DNA of 64,000 nt, from NCBI RefSeq assembly GCF_002008165.1, contig NZ_MRDM01000020.1, positions 1 to 64,000 on the forward strand, written 5' to 3'. How positions within the stretch are numbered: position 1 is the stretch's first letter; every line of letters starts with the position of its first letter. Below, one piece after another: positions 9,391 through 17,170 of this stretch. The notes beneath the pieces are model-generated. The model saw only the letters and a program-made list of their open reading frames with translations, made no database searches and was not told where the DNA came from. The DNA is from Rhizobium laguerreae. GTDB taxonomy: Bacteria > Pseudomonadota > Alphaproteobacteria > Rhizobiales > Rhizobiaceae. The translations under genes were made by a program, and so were the position numbers.

Positions 9391-10106
9391 GATCTTCCTC
9401 CATGCGATAAATCCAGCACAGGATCGGCTTCCGTGCGCCAGCGTATGAACTTCGCCGGCACACCCGCCACGACTGAAAACGGTTCGACATCGGAGACAAC
9501 GACTGCACCCGCTCCGACGATCGCCCCTTTTCCGATGCTCACGCCGGGAAGAATCGTTGCGTTCGTTCCAATATCGGCCCATGCGCCGATGCGGACCGGC
9601 TTGATTTCGAGATCGGTGCGAATGATCGGCACATCCACCGGCTGTGCTGTGTGGGTCGAGCCAAGCACCTTGGCGCCAGGGCCCCAGCCGACACAATCCT
9701 CGATAACCAGGTCGCGTGCGTCGAAATAAGCCATCGGGCCGATCCAGACATTGTCGCCGATCACGCAAGTGCCGTCGAAGCGGCCCTGGATATAGGCCTG
9801 AGCGCCGATGAACACGCCATTGCCGATTTCAAACGTTTCCGGATGTTTGAAACCGGCGCCGCCCGCAACCTGCAGTCCCGTGCCGCAGCTCCGCGCGATC
9901 GCTTGCCAAATGGCTTTCCGCATCAGAGTGTCGACGACCCCGTCGCCTGTGGCGAAACGACCATAGAGGTCTATCAGGCCAGCGCGCCCGTATGATTGTC
10001 TGAGTTCTTCGACCAACCCAGTTTGGTAGCCAGGATCTGCCGGCCTTTCATGGCGACCATGGACCGCCTGCACCAGTCGAGCCTCGCCGGCGCGGTTAAC
10101 TGACAT
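9387..10106 (-). CDS. Left-handed beta-helix (hexapeptide) acyltransferase
   Basis: 239 residues. The first 75 are polar without homology I recognise. From about residue 85 hexapeptide repeats run to GKGAIVGAGAVVVSDV and VVAGVPAKFIRWR, the usual end of CatB/maltose-O-acetyltransferase relatives. The THTAQPVDVP segment holds the likely catalytic histidine. It should transfer acetyl or another acyl group from CoA to an amino or hydroxyl group of a sugar. The ATG at 10106 lies inside the preceding aminotransferase gene, with an 11-base overlap. It is one of two acyltransferases in this operon, the other at 12233-12736; they are not close copies. Confidence 0.8.
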   Translation of the reverse strand: MSVNRAGEARLVQAVHGRHERPADPGYQTGLVEELRQSYGRAGLIDLYGRFATGDGVVDTLMRKAIWQAIARSCGTGLQVAGGAGFKHPETFEIGNGVFIGAQAYIQGRFDGTCVIGDNVWIGPMAYFDARDLVIEDCVGWGPGAKVLGSTHTAQPVDVPIIRTDLEIKPVRIGAWADIGTNATILPGVSIGKGAIVGAGAVVVSDVEPFSVVAGVPAKFIRWRTEADPVLDLSHGGRS

Positions 10107-11199
10107 AGGCGTACTCCAGCGCGGCGACCACCAGGTCAACGTGACGTACAGGCATCTCTGGATAGATCGGCAGCGAGAGGACCTCCCGTGCCGCGGCTTC
10201 CGAGAGTGGGAAATCCCCGGCCTGGTAACCAAGGTCGGCATGGGCTTTCTGCAGATGAACAGGGATGGGATAATGGAGCCCGGACGGAATGCCTTCCGCG
10301 CTGAGCAGCCGTTGAAGCCCATCGCGATCACGGCTTCTTATGGCATAGACATGATAGACGTGACGCCGGTCGGATGCTTCGACAGGGGTCGTCAAAACCG
10401 TCGACCCGGCAAGCAGCGAAGAGTAGCGGCGCGCATGCGTGCGACGCGCCTCGGTCCAGGCTTCAAGGTGCCGGAGCTTGACACGCAGGATCGCGCCTTG
10501 AATGGCGTCCATGCGATAGTTAAAGCCCTTCAGCAGATGGTGATAGCGCTGCTCCTGACCCCAGTCTCGCAGCATGCGCATCGTCTTGGCCTGATCATCG
10601 TCATTGGTAACGACCATACCCCCCTCGCCGCAGGCGCCGAGGTTTTTGCCCGGATAGAAGCTGAAGCAGCCGGATAGGCCGATACTGCCGGCGCGGTGGC
10701 CTTTGTATTGCGCGCCATGGGCCTGGCAGGCGTCTTCGATGACGGGTATCCCGTGGCGCTCGGCAATTGCCTTGATCGCGTCCATATCGGCCATTTGACC
10801 GTAGAGATGGACGGGAACAATGGCCTTGGTCCGGGGAGTAATCTTTGCCTCGACTTCCGCCGGATCCATCGTGAGTGTCACGGGCTCAACATCGACGAAC
10901 ACGGGCCGTGCGCCCGTGTAGCAGATAGCCGACACGGTTGCGACGAACGTGAATGGCACGGTAATGACCTCATCGCCGGGACCAACGCCCGCCGCAAGCA
11001 GGGCAAGATGCAAGGCACTCGTTCCGGTGTTGACGGCTATCGCATGCTTGACGTTGCAATAATCTGCGAATTCCTGCTCGAAATGCGCGACCTCGTCGCC
11101 CAATACGTACTGCCCCGAGGCGAGGACGCCGAGCACGGCGGCGTCGATCTCACCCTTGATTGATTGATATTGTGCCTTAATGTCCAGGAACGGGATCAT
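10096..11199 (-). CDS. DegT/DnrJ/EryC1-family aminotransferase (WlbC/WbpE-like)
   Basis: 367 residues starting MIPFLDIKAQYQSI, the typical opening of WecE/WbpE-type sugar aminotransferases. The PLP lysine lies in FSFYPGKNLGACGEGG. Its direct predecessor is a Gfo/Idh/MocA oxidoreductase and, before that, a WbpD-like acetyltransferase. That trio is the known set that turns a UDP-GlcNAc-type sugar into its 3-acetamido derivative (oxidise C3, aminate, acetylate). The assignment is by context; no substrate can be read from the sequence. The ATG at 11199 overlaps the stop of the oxidoreductase gene (ATGA); the longer frame to 11394 is an artefact. Confidence 0.87.
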   Translation of the reverse strand: MIPFLDIKAQYQSIKGEIDAAVLGVLASGQYVLGDEVAHFEQEFADYCNVKHAIAVNTGTSALHLALLAAGVGPGDEVITVPFTFVATVSAICYTGARPVFVDVEPVTLTMDPAEVEAKITPRTKAIVPVHLYGQMADMDAIKAIAERHGIPVIEDACQAHGAQYKGHRAGSIGLSGCFSFYPGKNLGACGEGGMVVTNDDDQAKTMRMLRDWGQEQRYHHLLKGFNYRMDAIQGAILRVKLRHLEAWTEARRTHARRYSSLLAGSTVLTTPVEASDRRHVYHVYAIRSRDRDGLQRLLSAEGIPSGLHYPIPVHLQKAHADLGYQAGDFPLSEAAAREVLSLPIYPEMPVRHVDLVVAALEYAYVS

Positions 11200-12233
11200 G
11201 CGATGCGCCTTGCCTCTTCGAGCTCGATGATGCGACCGCGCTGGGCCAACGACCGGCTTGCTGCCTCCAGAATCCGAACGACGCGCAGGCCGGCATGGCC
11301 GTCCGTAATGGGCCGCGAATTCTGCTCGATGCACTCGACGAACTGATCCAGTTCGCGTTTCAGTGCTTCGGTCATATCGAGCTTGGGCGCCCACATGTCG
11401 CCGCTGCGGTAGCCGACCATCATCTGATGCACCTTCTCACCGTAAGCCTGAGAATTGGGGTTCAACGTGATGCCCTTGTCGTAGACCTTGATTTTTTCGC
11501 TGGGCTCCAGATCGTCGTAAACGATCATCTTGTTGCTGCCACCGATCAGCGTGCGGCGCACCTTGACCGGCGCCAGCCAATTGACGTGGATGTGTGCGAT
11601 GAGCTTGCTTTCGAAGAAGAGCGTCAGGTAGGCGATGTTTTCCGGCTCGCCGAGTACATGGCTCATGCCTGTCGCTGAAACAGCCACCGGCCTTTCCTGC
11701 ACGACATGGTCCAGGATGGAGAGATCATGGACCGCGAGGTCCCAGATGACGCTGACATCATGCTGAAAGAGCCCCAGATTGACCCGAACCGAGTCATAAT
11801 AATACATGTCCCCCAAGCCGTTCTCGACCAGTTCACGCATCTTGCGAACGGCGCCGGTATGGACGAAGGTGTGATCCACCGCCAGCACGAGGCGTCGACG
11901 TGTGGCCTCTTCGACCATCCGCGAAGCTTCCTCCGTCGTCGATGCCATCGGCTTTTCGACGAAGACATGCTTTCCGGCCATCATAGCCTGCATTGCAAGC
12001 TTGAAATGGGTGAAGACCGGGGTCGCGATAGCGATGGCATCCACTCTTGGATCACGCAGCACTTCCTCGAAATCATCGGTGATCGTCACGGCGGGGTAGC
12101 GGCTTTTGACAGCCGCCAACCGGTCAACATTGAGATCACAGACAGAAACGAGGTGCGCTCCGGCTGCCTCCGAGATGTTGCGAACCAGGTTCGGCCCCCA
12201 ATATCCATACCCAACAACAGCGATGCCGATCAT
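11196..12233 (-). CDS. Gfo/Idh/MocA-family NAD(P)-dependent sugar oxidoreductase
   Basis: 345 residues. The N-terminal dinucleotide fold begins IAVVGYGYWGPNLVRN, the family EKP motif is at HVFVEKPMA, and a lysine/histidine-rich substrate domain follows. It would oxidise a nucleotide-sugar carbon (C3 in the WlbA/WbpB/GnnA-type pathways) to give the keto substrate of the aminotransferase encoded next. The ATG at 12233 has GGAGG eight bases upstream and shares one base with the stop of the preceding gene (TGATG); a GTG one codon earlier is possible. UDP-GlcNAc 6-dehydrogenase, which would be needed for a uronic acid product, is not in the window. Confidence 0.85.
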   Translation of the reverse strand: MIGIAVVGYGYWGPNLVRNISEAAGAHLVSVCDLNVDRLAAVKSRYPAVTITDDFEEVLRDPRVDAIAIATPVFTHFKLAMQAMMAGKHVFVEKPMASTTEEASRMVEEATRRRLVLAVDHTFVHTGAVRKMRELVENGLGDMYYYDSVRVNLGLFQHDVSVIWDLAVHDLSILDHVVQERPVAVSATGMSHVLGEPENIAYLTLFFESKLIAHIHVNWLAPVKVRRTLIGGSNKMIVYDDLEPSEKIKVYDKGITLNPNSQAYGEKVHQMMVGYRSGDMWAPKLDMTEALKRELDQFVECIEQNSRPITDGHAGLRVVRILEAASRSLAQRGRIIELEEARRIA

Positions 12234-12736
12234 CACATTCCCTCCAACGCGTGCATGTCGACTGGCCCGTCATTGACACGGCCGATAACCCTGGCTGGAA
12301 CGCCCGCGACGATGGCGCCATCCGGCACATCCTTTGTTACAACCGCTCCCGCTCCGACCTGGGCAGCCTCTCCGATCGTCACGCCGGGCAGAATTGTGGC
12401 GTTGCTGCCGATCGATGCGAGGCGCTTGACAAGCGTGGGGATGAGAATCCAGTCGGCCTCCGTCTGCAGGCTGCCATCCCGATTGACGGCGCGCGGGTAG
12501 GTGTCGTTCGTAAACATGACCCCGTGGCCTATGAACACGCCATCTTCCAGGGTCACGCCCTCACAGAGGAAGGAATGGCTGGAGATCTTACAGTCTTCTC
12601 CGACGATGACGTTCTTCTGAATCTCGACGAAGGTGCCGATGCGGGTTCCTGCTCCGATCGTGCAGCCGTAGAGATTCACAAGATCTCGATGGTGGATGAC
12701 GCTGCCTTCACCCAGCTTGACGTTTGATGCAATCAT
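12233..12736 (-). CDS. Hexapeptide N-acetyltransferase (WbpD/WlbB-like)
   Basis: 167 residues made almost entirely of hexapeptide repeats (VKLGEGSVI to AQVGAGAVVTKDV), ending VAGVPARVIG. The insertion VMFTNDTYPRAVN resembles the FTN-x-Y-x-PR loop of the UDP-3-amino-sugar N-acetyltransferases WbpD and WlbB. It probably N-acetylates the amino group added by the aminotransferase at 10096-11199, using acetyl-CoA. It is the first gene of the six-gene leftward operon, and its promoter should lie in 12737-13285. Confidence 0.82.
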   Translation of the reverse strand: MIASNVKLGEGSVIHHRDLVNLYGCTIGAGTRIGTFVEIQKNVIVGEDCKISSHSFLCEGVTLEDGVFIGHGVMFTNDTYPRAVNRDGSLQTEADWILIPTLVKRLASIGSNATILPGVTIGEAAQVGAGAVVTKDVPDGAIVAGVPARVIGRVNDGPVDMHALEGM

Positions 12737-13285
12737 CCCTGCAAACTCCCTACTCCTAACAGGCCCGATTTTCAGTCAAACAAATAGTCGTTCGATTGCG
12801 TCCAAGGCTTCACACCAACATGAGAAATACTTCTCTCCATTCCAAAGAGAATTGTTTTCTTCATCTGAGTAAAGAAACAAAACGTTTAAGCTTATCCGCC
12901 GAAAGGCGTATCTACTTAAGACGACTTACGCCCCGGTTTATGCCCCTGACCATCATTGGTGGTGGGGTTACCCCCCGCACTCGTCGGCTGCTTACGTCGG
13001 AGACAGCGATGGTTTCCATGCATTTAGGGGTTCATCGCCAAACGGCGACGCAACAACAGAGACTATCCCGCAAGCTCTCCAGTAAGACCTAGGTCTATAC
13101 TCAGGCTTATCTTCAACATCTTATCCATTTATGGAATCTGTGTAGTACTTAGCCTATATTAGCTACTGTAACGCTCGGCGAATTGTGGTATTCGATTCCT
13201 ACTTTAGAGTTTCCTAAACCCCCGTATTGAGAGGGGTTGGTACTCGGGTCTTAGTTGAGCGTAACGTGTTAGGGGAGGGTAAGCT
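12737..13285. other. Divergent intergenic region, nucleotide-sugar operon and LuxR regulator
   Basis: These 549 bases are AT-richer than their flanks and separate two divergent transcription units. They hold a perfect 12-bp palindrome AGACCTAGGTCT (13085-13096), an inverted repeat AACCCC/GGGGTT (13217-13238) and, on the minus strand, the 9-mer TAGGCTAAG shared with the element at 3871. A 98-codon open frame inside lacks a ribosome site and was not called. Confidence 0.55.
13148..13156 (-). promoter_or_regulatory. Possible shared regulatory element, copy 3 (core only)
   Basis: The minus strand reads TAGGCTAAG, identical to the core of the element at 3871-3884. It lies 129 bases upstream of the LuxR-type regulator. 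A 9-base match in 64 kb is expected about once every two windows by chance, so the support is weak. Confidence 0.15.
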
Positions 13286-14062
13286 GTGAATTCAGCACTT
13301 ATACCGAATTTGGACCTCAGGCAGGAGAACGTAGCTCTTCCCCTCAGGATAGATAATCCGAACACATCTGCCGCGCCGGGAAGACACACGCATTCGCTTG
13401 TCATTCTCGATAATCGTGAGCTCGATCGTCAATGCCTGGCGCAATGCATGGCTGCCCAAAAAGCGGATTTGCAGATTTTGGCTTTTGGGTCAATTGAGGA
13501 GTGGAAGCAGAAGCGCGACGAATATCCTCCGCTTTCGGCAATCCTCTTGAACGTCGGCGGCAAAAAGATCGATGAACCGACGGTTTCGGAGCAAATCCGG
13601 AAGCTTTCGTCGGAATTCGCATCAACGCCACTCATCGTATTGGCCGATAGCGACGATTTCGGTCAAATCGTTAGGGCACTTGAGTACGGAGCCAAAGGGT
13701 TCATACCCGCCTCGGTCAGCGTCAGTGTCTGTATGGAGCTGATCGCGCTGTCAGTGGCAGGAGGAATTTTTGTGCCTGCAAGCGCCCTGTTCGCCATGCG
13801 TCACTTGCTGGACTCGAGCAATTCGACCGCACGCCCGCTTTCCGGCATATTCACGGATCGTCAGGTCGAAGTCGTGGAGGCGCTCCGACGCGGAAAGGCA
13901 AACAAAATTATCGCTTATGAGCTCAACCTGCGAGAAAGCACTGTAAAGGTGCATGTCCGCAATATTATGAAAAAGGTCAAAGCGACGAACAGAACGGAAG
14001 TCGTGTTCAAGCTCAACGATCTTTTTCTTTCGGGCGGCTCTGCGACAAACAGCCTGTGCTGA
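13286..14062 (+). CDS. LuxR-family response-regulator-like transcription factor with degenerate receiver
   Basis: 258 residues. An unrecognised N-terminal tail of about 35 residues precedes a receiver-like domain (about 36-155) and a LuxR/GerE helix-turn-helix at about 190-250 (FTDRQVEVVEALRRGKANKIIA, ending NIMKKVKATNRTEVV). The place normally taken by the phosphorylated aspartate reads ILLNVGG, with Asn89, while the later Ser/Thr and Lys positions (LADSDD, GAKGFIP) look retained. It may therefore act without phosphorylation. The GTG start follows a strong GGGGAGGG site. It sits between two leftward polysaccharide operons and is a good candidate for their regulator. Confidence 0.85.
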   Translation: MNSALIPNLDLRQENVALPLRIDNPNTSAAPGRHTHSLVILDNRELDRQCLAQCMAAQKADLQILAFGSIEEWKQKRDEYPPLSAILLNVGGKKIDEPTVSEQIRKLSSEFASTPLIVLADSDDFGQIVRALEYGAKGFIPASVSVSVCMELIALSVAGGIFVPASALFAMRHLLDSSNSTARPLSGIFTDRQVEVVEALRRGKANKIIAYELNLRESTVKVHVRNIMKKVKATNRTEVVFKLNDLFLSGGSATNSLC

Positions 14063-14235
14063 CGGGGTCGACCGATTAGATCTTGCATCGCATCACGAGC
14101 GCATTCTCGCTCTAAACATGCTCGGTGGCTGCGCGACAAATACGCCACCGAGTCCCCGATTGCATCTTCAGCCTCACCGGAGAAGTTTGTCATGCACGCC
14201 TCTCCAGGTGAGGCTGTTTGCATGTGCGCTCACAG

Positions 14236-16077
14236 CTAATTGCCGGTGCCTATTGGAAGCCTGGAAAGCGCCGTTCGGATCCTGCGCAACGGGCCTCTCC
14301 GCGAATGGGGGACCAGACGCCGCGCAAGATGCCAGAAGTATCGGAACTCAGGCAGCGGCGGTACATTCGGCCTCAGGCCATTCAGGCGCAGTCTGACAAT
14401 CAGGCCATCGACGCCTGAATATAGTCGCAGACGCCAACCAGCATCACGTTTGAAGTGTAGAAATGTCGCTTTCTCGCCGGCGCCGCTTCGGCCGACGGGA
14501 GCGTGATGAAGAACATTTGCAAGATCTGGCTGCTGACACCGCTCAAGAATATCGGAGAACCATGCAAGCCATTCGGAATCGCTCCGATCGGGAAGCTGAT
14601 GAATGCTTTTTCGATCCCTGCCATACCGTCCCGAGACGACCCCATCGCCTGAGCGACCGAGTTGCGCGATGACGAGGCGCGCGCGCCTGAATTCGTCGTG
14701 GAATAGAGATGGATAGAAATCTTGCAGCCTCCGCGCCCGCTCACACTGGCCTCTGCAGATCAAAGCGAGAAGGTAGTACGCCCACTCGACCGGATCCGGG
14801 TTGAGTGCCCCATATTCAGTCATGGTCACCTTGACCAGGTCCACCAGAAGGTCATAGGCGCTCTCGGCGTCGCCCTCCTGCAACGCACAAATGGCAAGGC
14901 GGAATTTAGCTTCGGGGAGGTACGATACATAATCCAGGCAGCGTGCGTAGCAGTGCTTCGCCTCCTCCACCCTGCCCTGCTCGAGAAGCAGGTCGCCCTG
15001 CTTCAGTAAAGCGCGATCGCTCGCTTCCCCCACGATATGGACGCTCTCTTGCTTGGAGATCCGCTGGACTTTTGTAAGATCGCCGAAGGGGCCGGACTGG
15101 ATGATCTTTTCGCCAAACTGCAGGCCCTTGTTCAGCATGAACCACTGATATATTTGCGGCCTGTGGCTCAGTGTATGACGCGCATGGATCAAACTGTAAC
15201 CTGCTGTCGTGATACGCCGTATTTCGTCGGGATGGGCAAAAAGGTAATCCAGTCGCTCGACGACGTTGCGCCCGTCAACAAAGACACAGTTCTCCATGTC
15301 GACAAAGCCGGCTGCCTCCACGGCTGCCGTGCGTTCCGTCACGAGACAGGCCTTTGCCGCGGGGATCTCAAAATGCTTGCGCACGACCTCGCCGCCCATA
15401 GTGCCGCATGTGGGGACGACGAGGCTCGCGTTGAGCGCGCGCGCATAAGCCTCTCCAGACAGGAGCTGGGAAGCTAGCTTGCTCTCATAGGCGTGTTGCG
15501 GCGAGACCAGGCAGGGGTAACGGTCGCGGATTATCGGAAAGACCGTCTGTCGCCAGGGATAAAGGCCGTAGGCCTGACCTGTGAGCATGGCCGGGATGAC
15601 TTTTTGCTGGCCATAGTCGTGGTAGACTTCGGGATCGATGAAATTTGGCCAGACGAACAGATTCTCCTTCACCGCCGGCATATATTCCGGAGCCATCGTT
15701 GCGATCGCGAAATACGCCTCGATGCCCCACTGCTCCATATCGGAAAGGAAGCCCGCGCGTCGATCGCACCATGCGTCGGCGTTATGAAGGCCAAGCTTGG
15801 GAATAGGGATATGGGTATTGGTGTTGGTGATTTTTATCCGACGCGAGCCATGCGACCGATAACCACTTTCAAACAGCGTCAGATCCGGTTCGTACCTGTC
15901 GCATATCTCCGCATAATCGCAGTCGCGGTTAATGACGACGACCTCGAAATGTGTTGCGAGGCATTTGACCTGCTGCTGCATGTGCAGCAGCAGGTAACCG
16001 GCCGCGTTCGCATTGGGCTGATGGTCCCATTGAAAAAAAACGAGCCGCGGCTTTCGATCATCAACGGTGCTATTCAT
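14236..16077 (-). CDS. Glycosyltransferase (GT-B fold, Glyco_trans_1_2-like) with C-terminal repeat region
   Basis: 613 residues. The first 330 look like a GT-B enzyme: FFQWDHQPNANAAGYL at the N-terminus, FVWPNFIDPEVYHDY, then the nucleotide-sugar part ending EIRRITTAGYSLIHARHTLSHR, which matches the C-terminal domain of CgeB/SpsA-like glycosyltransferases. Residues 355-440 hold helical TPR-like units (DLLLEQGRVEEAKHCYARCL). The last 120 residues are basic and unassigned. It probably adds one sugar to the lipid-linked repeat unit. The gene starts 4 bases after the UDP-glucuronate decarboxylase stop, with AGGGA as ribosome site, and ends the leftward operon that begins at 19538. Confidence 0.72.
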   Translation of the reverse strand: MNSTVDDRKPRLVFFQWDHQPNANAAGYLLLHMQQQVKCLATHFEVVVINRDCDYAEICDRYEPDLTLFESGYRSHGSRRIKITNTNTHIPIPKLGLHNADAWCDRRAGFLSDMEQWGIEAYFAIATMAPEYMPAVKENLFVWPNFIDPEVYHDYGQQKVIPAMLTGQAYGLYPWRQTVFPIIRDRYPCLVSPQHAYESKLASQLLSGEAYARALNASLVVPTCGTMGGEVVRKHFEIPAAKACLVTERTAAVEAAGFVDMENCVFVDGRNVVERLDYLFAHPDEIRRITTAGYSLIHARHTLSHRPQIYQWFMLNKGLQFGEKIIQSGPFGDLTKVQRISKQESVHIVGEASDRALLKQGDLLLEQGRVEEAKHCYARCLDYVSYLPEAKFRLAICALQEGDAESAYDLLVDLVKVTMTEYGALNPDPVEWAYYLLALICRGQCERARRLQDFYPSLFHDEFRRARLVIAQLGRSGDGVVSGRYGRDRKSIHQLPDRSDSEWLAWFSDILERCQQPDLANVLHHAPVGRSGAGEKATFLHFKRDAGWRLRLYSGVDGLIVRLRLNGLRPNVPPLPEFRYFWHLARRLVPHSRRGPLRRIRTALSRLPIGTGN

Positions 16078-16081
16078 GTCC

Positions 16082-17125
16082 CTATCGAATGGCTTCAGGA
16101 GCAGTGAGTTCGACGTTGGCAGACGCCAGATGCGGATAAGCCTCTTGCGAGGACTTGACGCTAAGCCTGTTCTTCACGCCGCCGGAAAGCTTCCACTCGA
16201 AATAGGCGATCGTTCTCTCAAGCCCCTCACGAAGGTTCACCTTCGGCTGCCAGCCCAGTTGTTGCGTTGCGCGGCTGATATCGGGCTTGCGCTGTGTCGG
16301 ATCGTCAACTGGCAGATCCTTGAAGGCGATGCCGGACTTCGATCCCGTCATTTCGATCACCATTTCTGCCAATTCACGGACCTGGAATTCTCCGGGGTTG
16401 CCGAGATTGATGGGGCCCGTGACCCCAGCGGGCGCCGCCATCAGACGGATAAAGCCATCGATCAGGTCGTCCACATAGCAGAACGATCGTGTTTGCCTGC
16501 CGTTGCCAAAGATGGTGATCGGCTCGTTTCGAAGCGCCTGAACGATGAAATTGGAGACGACACGGCCGTCATTGGTCTGCATGCGCGGACCATAGGTATT
16601 GAAAATCCGCGCCACCCGAATTTCCACGCCATATTGGCGATGATAATCGAAGAACAGCGTCTCTGCGCACCGCTTGCCTTCGTCATAACATGCCCGCGGG
16701 CCTATGGGACTGACGCTGCCTCGATACTCCTCGGGTTGAGGGTGGACTGCCGGATCGCCATAAACTTCGCTTGTGGATGCCTGGAAGATCTTCGCCTTGG
16801 TGCGTTTTGCCAAGCCGAGCATATTGATGGCCCCGTGCACATTGGTCTTCACGGTCTGCACGGGGTCGTGCTGATAGTGGACCGGAGATGCCGGGCAGGC
16901 GAGGTTGTAGATCTCGTCGACCTCCACATAAAGCGGGAAGGTAATGTCATGGCGGAGCACCTCAAAGCGAGGATCGTCAAGAAGATGCAGCACATTGTCG
17001 CGCGAACCGGTGTAGTAATTGTCCACGCAGAGGACGTCATTGCCCTCTCGCAAAAGCCTTTCGCACAGGAATGATCCCAGAAACCCGGTGCCGCCGGTTA
17101 CCATAATTCGCTTTTGTCCGTGCAT
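16082..17125 (-). CDS. UDP-glucuronate decarboxylase (UDP-xylose synthase)
   Basis: 347 residues, extended SDR. The Rossmann motif is GGTGFLGSFLCERLL, followed by VDNYYTGSRDN, YNLACPASPVHYQ, ASTSEVYGDP and the catalytic pair in CYDEGKR, all hallmarks of UXS enzymes. It converts UDP-glucuronic acid to UDP-xylose and CO2 with bound NAD. It supplies a pentose donor to the transferases of this locus. A GGAG site precedes the ATG. The roughly 30 C-terminal residues after the fold are extra and unassigned. The gene lies between the initiating transferase (46 bases upstream) and a glycosyltransferase (4 bases downstream). Confidence 0.92.
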   Translation of the reverse strand: MHGQKRIMVTGGTGFLGSFLCERLLREGNDVLCVDNYYTGSRDNVLHLLDDPRFEVLRHDITFPLYVEVDEIYNLACPASPVHYQHDPVQTVKTNVHGAINMLGLAKRTKAKIFQASTSEVYGDPAVHPQPEEYRGSVSPIGPRACYDEGKRCAETLFFDYHRQYGVEIRVARIFNTYGPRMQTNDGRVVSNFIVQALRNEPITIFGNGRQTRSFCYVDDLIDGFIRLMAAPAGVTGPINLGNPGEFQVRELAEMVIEMTGSKSGIAFKDLPVDDPTQRKPDISRATQQLGWQPKVNLREGLERTIAYFEWKLSGGVKNRLSVKSSQEAYPHLASANVELTAPEAIR

Positions 17126-17170
17126 TGGTATGCTCCGTTGTTGATGGTTGCCTCGCGGAAGCGAGGATGG

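Noticed and set aside
12796..13092. A 98-codon frame in the divergent region before the LuxR regulator
   Set aside because: No ribosome site, no recognisable domain, and the composition is that of AT-rich intergenic DNA.
16067..17074. A 335-codon plus-strand frame opposite the UDP-glucuronate decarboxylase gene
   Set aside because: It mirrors a textbook SDR enzyme on the other strand and has no support of its own.
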